From NCBI GenBank assembly GCA_900553965.1, contig USFX01000027.1, positions 1 to 18,125 on the forward strand: DNA of 18,125 bases, read 5' to 3'. Below the pieces are notes generated by a model. The model was not told the origin of the DNA. It made no database searches and saw nothing but the letters and a program-made list of their open reading frames with translations. Position numbers and translations under genes: made by a program. Numbering within the stretch: the stretch's first letter is position 1; each line of letters starts with the position of its first letter. The stretch is from an uncultured Prevotella sp. Its GTDB lineage: Bacteria > Bacteroidota > Bacteroidia > Bacteroidales > Bacteroidaceae. This document shows, one piece after another, positions 6,004-13,908 of the stretch.

Positions 6004-7833
6004 ATGAGACAAAGGACGCTGTTTGTCATAAAGGTCTATCTCATGACGGTGATGATATTCATCATTGCCAAGCTGTTCTTTATGGCATACAACAGCGTGA
6101 CCTATCCTTTCACCGTCTCCGACTTCGCCGCAGTGGCATGGCATGGGCTCTCGCTCGACGCCTCCACGGCCATATATCTGCTGCTTCTGCCTTTCCTCGT
6201 GACCATGGTGTCACTGTGGTGGAACCGGTGGAAACCGATGCGCACCGCGCTGAAGGTCTGGTACGGCATCATCGCCGCCGCGCTGGCAGCCACGTTCGTA
6301 AGCGACACGAGCCTCTATGAGTTCTGGGGATTCAAGCTCAACAGTTCCGTCCTGCCGTATCTCGAAACCCCGCGGGGCATCACCTCAAGCGTCTCGGCAT
6401 GGTATCTGACCGTAAGAATAGCGCTGACAGCCGTCACCACCTACATTATATATAAGGTGTTCACGTCCGTAACGCCGAAAGAAATGCCGCCGGCCGGACA
6501 CCTCGGCAGCAAAATCGCAGGGACAGCCGTGTGTATCGCGGCCATCCCCGTTCTCATAATAGGCATCCGCGGCGGCGTGACTGACGCCACAACAAACATC
6601 GGGCAGGTCTATTTCTCACAGAAACAATATCTCAACCACGCAGCCGTTAACCCGCTCTTTTGCTTCCTCTCCTCGTTTGAGCACGGCGCAAAAGACTACG
6701 ACATCTACAATTACTACGACGAACAAACGTGCCGTGAGCTCGTCGCCGGCGTCTACAGCACGGAAAGCCGCGGCGGCGACACGCTGCTGCTGAACAGCCG
6801 CAGGCCCGACATCGTGGTCATATTGCTTGAAGGCTGCGGCGGCGTGTTCACGGAAATAGGAGGCCGCAAGGACGTCATGCCCAATCTGAACAGGCTCGCC
6901 CACGAAAGCATCTACTTCCCCCGATGCTACGGAAACTCATGGCGCACGGACCGCGGGACGGTCTGCGCGCTGAGCGGCTACCCCTCGTTCCCAAACAGTT
7001 CGGTGATGAAGATGCCCGACAAGAGCCGCACCATGCCGTCAATAGCAGCCAGCCTGAAACGCGAAGGCTACACAACGGAATATCTCTACGGCGGCGACAT
7101 CAACTTCACCAACATGCGGAGCTATCTCATCAGCACCGGATTTGAGCGCCTGACCAGCATGGACGACTTCACGAAAGAAGAGCAGAGGTCGGCCAAATGG
7201 GGCGTCCGTGACGACATAACGTTCGGCCGGCTCTACGACATGATCACCTCCCGGAAAGACGGCGGCCGCTTTCTTATCGGCTACTCGACGCTGAGCAGCC
7301 ATGAGCCTTGGGACGTCCCGACACGTGACATGGACGACGAAGTGCTCAATTCGTTCCACTATCTCGACCGCTGCATCGGACAGTTCATCAGCCGTCTGCG
7401 CGCCACACCGGCATGGGACAATCTCCTTGTCATCATGCTCCCCGACCATAGCATAAGATACGGCGGGATTGACAACACGCAGCTGCTCTACAACCACATC
7501 CCCATGATATGGACAGGAGGAGCCGTCAGACAGCCCAAGGAAATCAGCCTGATATGCAATCAGACCGACCTTGCCGCCACGCTGCTCGGCCGGATGGGCA
7601 TCAGCCACGACGAGTTTGCCTTCAGCCGCGACGTTCTCAGTGACACCTACCGCTATCCGACGGCCATGAACACATACAACAACGGCTTCATGCTCACCGA
7701 CAGCACGGGATATATCGTCTACGACCTGGATGCCGGCGGCATGGCTGCAAACCAAAGTGACGACGCCGGAAAGCTGGAGAGGATGGGCAAGGCCATCCTC
7801 CAAGTCACATCCAATGACCTTAAGAACAGATGA
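6004..7833 (+). CDS. LtaS-like sulfatase-fold membrane phosphotransferase
   Basis: A 609-residue protein with about five N-terminal membrane helices (residues 8-190) and a periplasmic alkaline-phosphatase-fold domain from about 268. The metal site follows LtaS/EptA-type enzymes: Glu276 in VVILLEGCGG, the probable nucleophile Thr315 in SWRTDRGT, His433 in SSHEPW, and Asp481-His482 in MLPDHS. Family members transfer phosphoglycerol or phosphoethanolamine from a membrane phospholipid to a lipid or glycan head group. Bacteroidetes make no lipoteichoic acid, so lipid A, core sugar or periplasmic glycan is the likelier acceptor. The gene starts 30 bases after the ABC exporter and overlaps the next gene by four bases (ATGA), so the two are probably translationally coupled. 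The exact group transferred cannot be read from sequence. Confidence 0.85.
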   Translation: MRQRTLFVIKVYLMTVMIFIIAKLFFMAYNSVTYPFTVSDFAAVAWHGLSLDASTAIYLLLLPFLVTMVSLWWNRWKPMRTALKVWYGIIAAALAATFVSDTSLYEFWGFKLNSSVLPYLETPRGITSSVSAWYLTVRIALTAVTTYIIYKVFTSVTPKEMPPAGHLGSKIAGTAVCIAAIPVLIIGIRGGVTDATTNIGQVYFSQKQYLNHAAVNPLFCFLSSFEHGAKDYDIYNYYDEQTCRELVAGVYSTESRGGDTLLLNSRRPDIVVILLEGCGGVFTEIGGRKDVMPNLNRLAHESIYFPRCYGNSWRTDRGTVCALSGYPSFPNSSVMKMPDKSRTMPSIAASLKREGYTTEYLYGGDINFTNMRSYLISTGFERLTSMDDFTKEEQRSAKWGVRDDITFGRLYDMITSRKDGGRFLIGYSTLSSHEPWDVPTRDMDDEVLNSFHYLDRCIGQFISRLRATPAWDNLLVIMLPDHSIRYGGIDNTQLLYNHIPMIWTGGAVRQPKEISLICNQTDLAATLLGRMGISHDEFAFSRDVLSDTYRYPTAMNTYNNGFMLTDSTGYIVYDLDAGGMAANQSDDAGKLERMGKAILQVTSNDLKNR

Positions 7834-8723
7834 ACAGGAAGGAAAACATAACATACATGATACTGCACGCCGTGTTCTACGCCGTGTCGCTGCTGCCTCT
7901 GCGCGTGCTTTATCTGCTGTCAGACATCGGTTTCATCATTGTCTACCATGTCGTTAGATACCGCAGGAAGATTGTCCGCAAGAACCTCACGACATCGTTT
8001 CCCGACAAGAGCCTGAAGGAAATAAAGCACATCGAGCGCCGTTTCTACCATTTTCTCTGCGACTATTTCAACGAAACCATAAAGCTACTGTCCATCAGTT
8101 CAGACCGTCTGCTGAAACACATCGAGTTCCGCAACGTCGAGCAGATAGAGCAATGTTTCGACCGCGGCCAGACCTGCGCCGCCATACTCGGCCACTACTG
8201 CAACTGGGAGTGGCTCTCCGCCACCGGCATTGCCTTCGACCGCCACAACGACGCCGTCATGGGCCTCATCTACCACCCGCTCTATAACAAAGCCTTCGAC
8301 CGTCTCTTCATCGACATCCGTCAGAGCATGGGCGGCGTGTGCATACCCAAGAAGGACATCCTGCGCCGTCTGGTGGAATACAAGCGGGACAACCGCATGT
8401 CGCTCTTCGGCTATATCGCCGACCAGACGCCGAAATGGGAGAACATCCATCTGTGGCTCGACTTCCTCAACCACGACACTCCCGTCTTCACGGGAGCCGA
8501 GCGGATAATGCGCAAGATGAACAACGCTGTCTTCTACGTGGACATGCAACGTCCGCGGCGCGGCCATTACGTCTGCACCTTCCGCCTGCTGACAGACCGT
8601 CCGCAGGAGCTCGAAGAGTTTGAAATCACCCGCCGCTTCTTCGCCATGCTGGAGGAATCGATACGCACCGCGCCCCACACGTATCTCTGGACACACAACC
8701 GCTGGAAGCGCAAGCGCCAATGA
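7830..8723 (+). CDS. LpxL/HtrB-like lysophospholipid (lipid A) acyltransferase
   Basis: A 297-residue protein with an N-terminal membrane anchor (about 10-42). The catalytic HxxxxE motif is at His122 and Glu127, in LGHYCNWEW. The downstream GLIYHPLYNKAFDRLF segment (in LpxL it is followed by an arginine and an FGxx-type motif) and FGYIADQTP are characteristic of the LpxL/HtrB/LpxM family, which adds a secondary acyl chain to lipid A at the cytoplasmic face of the inner membrane. The length fits (about 290-310). The start codon overlaps the stop of the preceding gene in ATGA. Acyl-chain preference and acceptor position are unknown. Confidence 0.88.
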   Translation: MNRKENITYMILHAVFYAVSLLPLRVLYLLSDIGFIIVYHVVRYRRKIVRKNLTTSFPDKSLKEIKHIERRFYHFLCDYFNETIKLLSISSDRLLKHIEFRNVEQIEQCFDRGQTCAAILGHYCNWEWLSATGIAFDRHNDAVMGLIYHPLYNKAFDRLFIDIRQSMGGVCIPKKDILRRLVEYKRDNRMSLFGYIADQTPKWENIHLWLDFLNHDTPVFTGAERIMRKMNNAVFYVDMQRPRRGHYVCTFRLLTDRPQELEEFEITRRFFAMLEESIRTAPHTYLWTHNRWKRKRQ

Positions 8724-8789
8724 CGACAGGCCTCCAACCGCTCCGCCAGCACCATGAACTCTTTATGTACCCTTAAAAAACAGACCGAA

Positions 8790-9827
8790 ATGAGAAGATT
8801 ATGCTATATCTCGCGCAACTATCGCGGAACAGCCAGCTCCGGCAACAAAGCCCGGACAGACAACGAGGACATCATTTCCCGCATAGGGGGAATCAACCTC
8901 AGTCTGCCGCGCTCATTCAGCCGTAACAAGATTGTCACGTTCCTGTACAATCTCATCGGCGTCCTGGTCTATACGCTAAGGGTCCGTCCTGGTGACATCG
9001 TGTTCCTTCAATATCCCATCAAGAAGTATTTTGCCTTCATCTGCGGCGTTGCCAGACTGCGCGGAGCAAAGACCGTAGCCCTGATCCACGACCTCGGAGT
9101 CTTCAGACGCAAGAAGCTGACTGAGAAGAAGGAGATCAGCCGCCTCATGTGCGCCGATTATGTCATAGCCTCAAACGAGACAATGGAACAGTGGCTGAAG
9201 GCCCACGGGCTGACCAAGGCAACCGGTGCGCTGGGCGTCTTCGACTATCAGTCGGAAGCCAGATGTCGCGAGACATCATCATATACACCGGGTCAGGCCC
9301 GCGTCGTATATGCCGGAGCCCTGGCCATGCGCAAGAACGCCTTCATCACGCTCCTTCCCGACATCATCAAAGGCTACCGGCTCCATATCTACGGCAACCG
9401 TGAAGGGCTGCCGTCACTGCGCGAATGTGACGACATCATATTCCACGACTTCACCCCCGCAGACGCTTTCATAAGCGGCGTCGACGGAGATTTCGGCCTC
9501 GTATGGGACGGAGACTCGCTTGACGGATGCACCGGCAATTTCGGAGAATACCTCACATTCAACACTCCCCACAAGGTTTCGTTCTACATCCGTGCCGGAC
9601 TGCCCATCATAATATGGAGCGGCGCCGCCCTTGCCTCTTTCGTCCGCAAGGAGCAGATAGGCATCTGCATCGACAGCATAGCCGACCTCACCAAGGCTCT
9701 TGACGGCATCACGGCCGACGACTATGCCGCCATGCGCAAAAACATCATGCGCGTCAGCAACAGTTTCATCGAAGGCCACTACCTCAGACGTGCCCTCAAA
9801 GAAGCCTGTGAGACACTTGACAAATAA
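8790..9827 (+). CDS. GT-B fold glycosyltransferase, galactofuranosyltransferase-like
   Basis: A 345-residue glycosyltransferase from the preferred start at 8790; an in-frame ATG at 8754 adds 12 poorly conserved residues. The N-terminal lobe has GDIVFLQYPIKKYF at 68-81 and TVALIHDLGVFR at 95-106. The C-terminal lobe has RVVYAGAL at 159-166, a GLVWDGD segment near 224-230 and NTPHKVSFYIRAGLPIIIW at 258-276. A lysine-rich serine/tyrosine stretch followed by GLP-I-I-W and a later FV-x-KE-x-IGI resembles beta-galactofuranosyltransferases of the WbbI group, which use UDP-galactofuranose in LPS or O-antigen assembly. The sugar assignment is tentative. No signal peptide; it is probably peripheral on the inner membrane. 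It lies between lipid A-type genes and an LPS kinase, so core oligosaccharide assembly is the likeliest role. Confidence 0.75.
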   Translation: MRRLCYISRNYRGTASSGNKARTDNEDIISRIGGINLSLPRSFSRNKIVTFLYNLIGVLVYTLRVRPGDIVFLQYPIKKYFAFICGVARLRGAKTVALIHDLGVFRRKKLTEKKEISRLMCADYVIASNETMEQWLKAHGLTKATGALGVFDYQSEARCRETSSYTPGQARVVYAGALAMRKNAFITLLPDIIKGYRLHIYGNREGLPSLRECDDIIFHDFTPADAFISGVDGDFGLVWDGDSLDGCTGNFGEYLTFNTPHKVSFYIRAGLPIIIWSGAALASFVRKEQIGICIDSIADLTKALDGITADDYAAMRKNIMRVSNSFIEGHYLRRALKEACETLDK

Positions 9828-9840
9828 AAAAGACATCAGA

Positions 9841-10596
9841 ATGACCACCATACAGACCAATCCGAAGTACAGCCATCTGAGCGGCTTCATCGAGAGCATA
9901 CCCCACGTCTTTTCCGCCAGTGGGGACACCATCCACGAAGGGCGCAACACCATCAAGGTGTTCACGCTCCCCGACGCCACCATGCTCAACGTCAAGCGCT
10001 ACCACCGCCCCTCGGGACCGAATCTTCTGATATATTCCTCCGGCATACGCAAGCCAAAGGGACTGCGGGCCTACAACTATCCGCAGATACTCCTTTCGCG
10101 CGGCATCAGCACTCCCGAAGCCGTGGCGTACATCGAGGAGCGACGCTTCGGACTGCTCGGTTTCAGCTATTTCGTCAGCATTCAGTGTCCATACGAGCAC
10201 ACCCTATACGACATCGGCAACGCCAAGGAAGGCACATACGAGACACTGGCAGAGGAGTTCGCACGCTTCACGGCGACCATCCATGAGAAACAGCTCATGC
10301 ACCTCGACTACTCTCCCGGCAACATCCTCTACACCCTTACGCCCTCCGGCGACTACCGGTTCTCGCTCGTCGACATCAACCGCATGTATTTCGGTTCCGT
10401 CACGATGCAGAAAGGTCTGTCCAACTTCAAGCGTCTCTGGGGGCCGAAACGGTTCTTCACGCTCATGATACGCGAGTATGCCGCCGCAAGAGGGTTCGAT
10501 GAAGAAGAGGCTCTGGCCTACGCCATGGAAGAAAGGCGCAAGTTCTGGACCCGCTATCAAAAGAAGCATGAAGTGGATTTCCGGCTGGAGTTGTGA
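9841..10596 (+). CDS. InaA/WaaP-like lipopolysaccharide kinase family protein
   Basis: A 251-residue protein kinase-like fold. Lys52 in MLNVKRYH is a candidate ATP-binding lysine. The catalytic loop is HLDYSPGNILY (154-164), with Asp156 as base and Asn161. The metal-binding Asp178 is in LVDINRM, where DFG is replaced by DIN, as is common in InaA/KdkA/WaaP kinases. The C-terminus is basic (RKFWTRYQKKHEVDF). The family phosphorylates Kdo or heptose of the LPS inner core. Start 9841 is chosen because residues upstream in the same frame overlap the previous gene; it is 13 bases from that gene's stop and is preceded by AAAAAAGAC. It ends the plus-strand LPS-type cluster. Confidence 0.8.
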   Translation: MTTIQTNPKYSHLSGFIESIPHVFSASGDTIHEGRNTIKVFTLPDATMLNVKRYHRPSGPNLLIYSSGIRKPKGLRAYNYPQILLSRGISTPEAVAYIEERRFGLLGFSYFVSIQCPYEHTLYDIGNAKEGTYETLAEEFARFTATIHEKQLMHLDYSPGNILYTLTPSGDYRFSLVDINRMYFGSVTMQKGLSNFKRLWGPKRFFTLMIREYAAARGFDEEEALAYAMEERRKFWTRYQKKHEVDFRLEL

Positions 10597-10699
10597 AGAC
10601 CCCATATTTCCCGTATATACAACAACATACACAAGTTATTCCACTTATTCCTGAATATTCATAAAAGTATCTTCTGATGATGCCGCATAAACAGGCTTG

Positions 10700-10744
10700 A
10701 GTTTTTTCCAAAAACATAAATAAGAAAAAGTTTTGGAAAAAACT
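10700..10744. other. 14-bp perfect inverted repeat upstream of the ATPase
   Basis: The arms AGTTTTTTCCAAAA (10700-10713) and TTTTGGAAAAAACT (10731-10744) are exact reverse complements separated by 17 bases. The AT-rich stem lacks a following T-run on the plus strand and lies directly upstream of the putative promoter of the ATPase gene. An operator or an insertion boundary is more plausible than a terminator. Confidence 0.6.
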
Positions 10745-10747
10745 GAA

Positions 10748-10776
10748 TTGTTTATTGGTTTTATTTATTACCTTTA
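10748..10776 (+). promoter_or_regulatory. Putative Bacteroidetes-type promoter for the ATPase gene
   Basis: A TTG at 10748-10750 and a TACCTTTA box at 10769-10776 (one mismatch from TAnnTTTG) are separated by 18 bases, close to the usual -33/-7 spacing. The ATPase start codon follows 28 bases later. Confidence 0.4.
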
Positions 10777-10804
10777 CAACATCATATCAATACTTTTATA
10801 AGTT

Positions 10805-12215
10805 ATGGACAAATTAATAGGCAGAGAACAGGAAATCCGGCTACTGAAAGAATACGCATCATCAAGCCGGTCCGAATTTATCGCCATATATGGCCGACGA
10901 CGCGTGGGCAAGACATATCTTGTCAACCGGCTGTTCTCTGGAAAGATGGCATTTTCCATGACTGGGGTATTAGGCGGTACGGCAGACGAACAGATGGAAG
11001 CATTCATTGACGCAATGCAAGAATATAGCGGTATATTGCCCGATAAGCCCAAGTCATGGATGGAGGCTTTCAGAATCTTGAAAATCCACCTGAAGAAGAA
11101 CCTGAACAAAAAGCGTCGCTGTATTGTTTTTCTTGATGAACTACCGTCAATGGACACACAACGTTCCGGGTTTATACGGGCACTGGGGTATTTCTGGAAC
11201 AGTTGGGCTTCCCTGCAAGACAATCTGACACTGATTGTATGTGGTAGCGCCACCTCCTGGATGATACGTAATATTGTCAATGATAAAGGCGGATTACATG
11301 ACCGTATCACCCATGAGATTCATTTACATCCTTTCAATTTGCATGAGACAGAACTATATCTTAAAAGCCGTGGATTCAAATGGGAGCGTATTGCCGTCAT
11401 GCAGGCTTACATGGCATTAGGAGGTGTTCCGTATTATCTCAGTCTGTTGCACAGCCATGAGAGCTTTGCCATGAACATAGACCGCCTGTTCTTCAGTGAG
11501 GAAGAAGAGATGCGCAGAGAATACAAACGTCTTCAGATCGCCTGATTCGTATATGTCCATTGTCAGTGCCTTAGCAAAGGTAAAGACCGGGATGACACGG
11601 GATGAACTACGGACTATGCTTGCAAAAGAATCAAGCGGTTCCCTCAGCGGCAAATTAGAGGATCTTATCAATTGTGACATCATAAGGAAATATGTAGTCC
11701 GCAATAAGACCATAAAAAGAAATTCAGCAATATATCAGTTGATGGATTTCTATTCCTTATTCTATCTGACATTCATTCCCCGGGCAGAAACTGAAGTCAG
11801 ATATTGGAGCAACCATATAGGCACACCGGAAGTGAACACATGGCTTGGACTCTGTTTTGAACGTATCTGCATGAGCCACGTCACACAAATAAAGGAAGCA
11901 TTGCACATAGACAGGATTTCCACTAAATTCTATTCATGGCGTAGTAAGCAGAGTGTGCCTAAAGCCCAGATTGACTTGATTCTGGAACGGGCGGACGGTG
12001 TCATCAATCTGTTTGAGATAAAATATAGTGAAGCTGATTTTACACTTGACAATACAGAGAACAAGAAAATCCGCAACAGGGTCGAGGCATTCCGTCTTGA
12101 AAGCGGGGTAAGAGAATCCTTGTGGCCAACCCTTATCACAACTTTCGGGTTGCGGGACGGCATACATACATCCACGTTTGTCACGATACTGACAATGGAC
12201 GATTTATTCAGATAG
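10805..12215 (+). pseudogene. Frameshifted archaeal-type ATPase with DUF234 C-terminal domain
   Basis: Two overlapping frames together make one protein of about 470 residues. The first (10805-11545, 246 residues) is an archaeal-type P-loop ATPase: LIGREQEI at the start, Walker A GRRRVGKT at 30-37, Walker B CIVFLDE at 106-112, sensor CGSATSWM at 146-153, and GGVPYYLSL at 206-214. It runs out at 11545 just after FFSEEEEMRREYKRL. The continuation, VFRSPDSYMSIVSAL.., is in another frame and reaches 12215. It carries the winged-helix region and a C-terminal nuclease-like domain with QIDLILE...LFEIKYSE (a D..ExK pattern). The shift lies near 11530-11550 and looks like a small deletion. The family is widespread and usually of unknown cellular role. 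The gene is noticeably richer in A/T than its neighbours, suggesting transfer. It may be broken, or the shift may be a sequencing error. Confidence 0.85.
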
Positions 12216-12287
12216 ACACAATCTGCCTATCGTTTTATCCGGCCAATGTCCCTCACCCTTACGCCCACCATATCCTACAAATAAAGC

Positions 12288-12329
12288 AAACCGGGAAGTC
12301 TGAGCTTTTCCGCTCCGGCTTCCCGGTTT
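12288..12329. terminator. Bidirectional hairpin terminator between convergent genes
   Basis: The arms AAACCGGGAAG (12288-12298) and CTTCCCGGTTT (12319-12329) are exact complements. A further GAGC/GCTC pairing (12302-12305 with 12312-12315) closes a six-base loop. On the minus strand it starts two bases past the licD-like stop and is followed by a T-rich stretch, so it should mainly end the minus-strand operon. It may also stop transcripts from the ATPase gene. Confidence 0.85.
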
Positions 12330-12331
12330 CC

Positions 12332-13153
12332 TTATTGTTCCATCATATCCTCATGTTCACGGTATGAACGGTCAAGATCCACAAAATGGAATTTATGCTG
12401 ATGACGGTCGTTGGCCTTAGGTATGGTCATATAGTCGCCGTATTTCTTGCTCAGATAGGCGTCATACCGCTCAACTCCCATCAGTTCGTGTCCGTCAAAC
12501 ATATATGGCGACGGCTTTCCGATGATGTTCTTATCCGTTATGCCGCGCATGCCGTCGTCATAGTCGGCCACCAGTTCTGACGCGCCATAACCATATTTCA
12601 TCATGATTTTCCTTATGCTTCTCTGCACTCCGTCCTTTGTGAACAGCCGTCTTGACAGCAACGGAATCCAGCAGCTGGGGCCGTGGCCATGCTTGTAAGG
12701 GTCACGATAGATATAATAGAGCACCTTCTTGTAGAACTGATACCGGGCGAAATGGCACCGCTGCGCCAGCTTTCCTGCCGGAACGCCGTCCAGCGGGAAG
12801 ACATCTATATAGATTCCGCCGAGATATTTCAGATGCATGCGTTCGATGATGGTGGTGCTTGCGTCCTGTATCTTGGCGAAGGGCAACGGATAGTCGCCGT
12901 CGTTTTCGGCACAGATGAACTCAAACGGCGCCGGCATCCATTCCGGATGACTTATCAGTTTCTCATAGTCCTCACGCGGCATGGCTATGTCCGCATCGTC
13001 ATCCCACGGGATGAAGCCCTTGTGGCGCACGGCCCCGAGCATGGTTCCGGCCCACAGATAGTATGTCAGTCCGTGTTCCCTGCACACGCCGTCCACCGCA
13101 TTCAAGATGCGTATGATGCGGCTCTGCACGTCCTTTATGTCATATTCCACCAT
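12332..13153 (-). CDS. LicD-family phosphodiester transferase
   Basis: A 273-residue LicD/fukutin-type nucleotidyltransferase-fold protein. The hallmark GAVRHKGFIPWDDDADIAM (40-58) contains the acidic cluster Asp51, Asp52, Asp53 and Asp55, which should bind metal and nucleotide. It is preceded by YYLWAGTMLG and followed by IYIDVFPLDGVP (113-124), both typical. LicD proteins transfer phosphocholine or a similar group from a CDP-activated donor to a sugar of LPS, capsule or teichoic acid. It is the last gene of a three-gene minus-strand operon, 32 bases after the cytidylyltransferase stop. Those upstream genes would supply its CDP-linked donor. The transferred group (choline, ethanolamine, aminoethylphosphonate or another amino-alcohol) is not determined by this sequence; no choline uptake or kinase gene is in view. 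Confidence 0.85.
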   Translation of the reverse strand: MVEYDIKDVQSRIIRILNAVDGVCREHGLTYYLWAGTMLGAVRHKGFIPWDDDADIAMPREDYEKLISHPEWMPAPFEFICAENDGDYPLPFAKIQDASTTIIERMHLKYLGGIYIDVFPLDGVPAGKLAQRCHFARYQFYKKVLYYIYRDPYKHGHGPSCWIPLLSRRLFTKDGVQRSIRKIMMKYGYGASELVADYDDGMRGITDKNIIGKPSPYMFDGHELMGVERYDAYLSKKYGDYMTIPKANDRHQHKFHFVDLDRSYREHEDMMEQ

Positions 13154-13185
13154 ATTGCTTCTTTCTTTTTTCGTCCTTCCGGCTG

Positions 13186-13908
13186 TCAGAACAGCTCTTC
13201 CGGTATCCTGTCCCTGGCCTGTTCAAAATCCTCCACCGTGTCAAGCTCCATCGAGAAGAGGTCGGTCACATCTGTCACGCGGAACCTGTGGCCGCGCGGG
13301 ATGAGCCTCTCGAAGGCCCGTTCATAGAAAATGCCGGTCAGTCCTTCGTCACATATCATGGTCTCCAGCTCTTCAAACAGGGCCTTGGAATAGTCGGCGT
13401 TCATCTTCTCTATGCCCACGGACTCGCCTATGCTCCGCTCGATGGAGCACGTCTTGCTGATTTCCGTCACGAAGCCGTTGGCATCGGTGATTATCTTTAT
13501 CTCCTCCTCGCCCAGCTCGTGGCGGTTGAGGGCGAGGTTTGTCTCCGTGACGGAGAGCACCCGCGCCACCGTCTGCGGGTCGAAGAGTATGTCACTGTCC
13601 AGCAGGATGAAGTCACGGCCGGCCACATGCTCACGCGTGAGCCACAGCGAATAGATGTTGTTCGTCGTGCTGTAGTCGGCGTTGTCGACGAAGCGGACGG
13701 CCAGATGCGGATAGTTTTCGGTGATGAAACTACGTATCATGTCTCCGCGGTAGCCCGTCACGACGACCAGCTCCGTGATGTCTCCGGCCGCAAGCAGTGC
13801 GTCGACGGTGCGCGTGCGGCTGCCGACCTTGAGCAGACATTTCGGCCTGTCGTCCGTCAGCGGGCGCAGACGCGAGGCCATTCCGGCCGCAAGGATAACC
13901 GCTATCAT
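13186..13908 (-). CDS. LicC-like nucleotidyltransferase (probable CTP:phospho-amino-alcohol cytidylyltransferase)
   Basis: A 240-residue single-domain nucleotidyltransferase. The N-terminal nucleotide-binding loop is AVILAAGMASRLRPLT (3-18), with Lys23 in RPKCLL. NNIYSLWL (83-90) and ILLDSDILFD (101-110, metal ligands Asp104 and Asp106) are characteristic of LicC and PntC phosphocholine or aminoethylphosphonate cytidylyltransferases rather than hexose-phosphate enzymes. GESVGIEKM (161-169) and a C-terminal MELDTVEDFEQAR also fit. It would activate a phosphorylated small molecule with CTP for the LicD transferase downstream. The start overlaps the preceding gene's stop by four bases (ATGA), so the two are probably co-translated. 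The true substrate is unknown. Confidence 0.82.
   Translation of the reverse strand: MIAVILAAGMASRLRPLTDDRPKCLLKVGSRTRTVDALLAAGDITELVVVTGYRGDMIRSFITENYPHLAVRFVDNADYSTTNNIYSLWLTREHVAGRDFILLDSDILFDPQTVARVLSVTETNLALNRHELGEEEIKIITDANGFVTEISKTCSIERSIGESVGIEKMNADYSKALFEELETMICDEGLTGIFYERAFERLIPRGHRFRVTDVTDLFSMELDTVEDFEQARDRIPEELF

Noticed and set aside
5146..6144. 332-residue open frame on the minus strand across the ABC exporter gene
   Set aside because: It is antisense to a complete, motif-perfect ABC transporter; long shadow frames are expected with this C-rich third-position bias.
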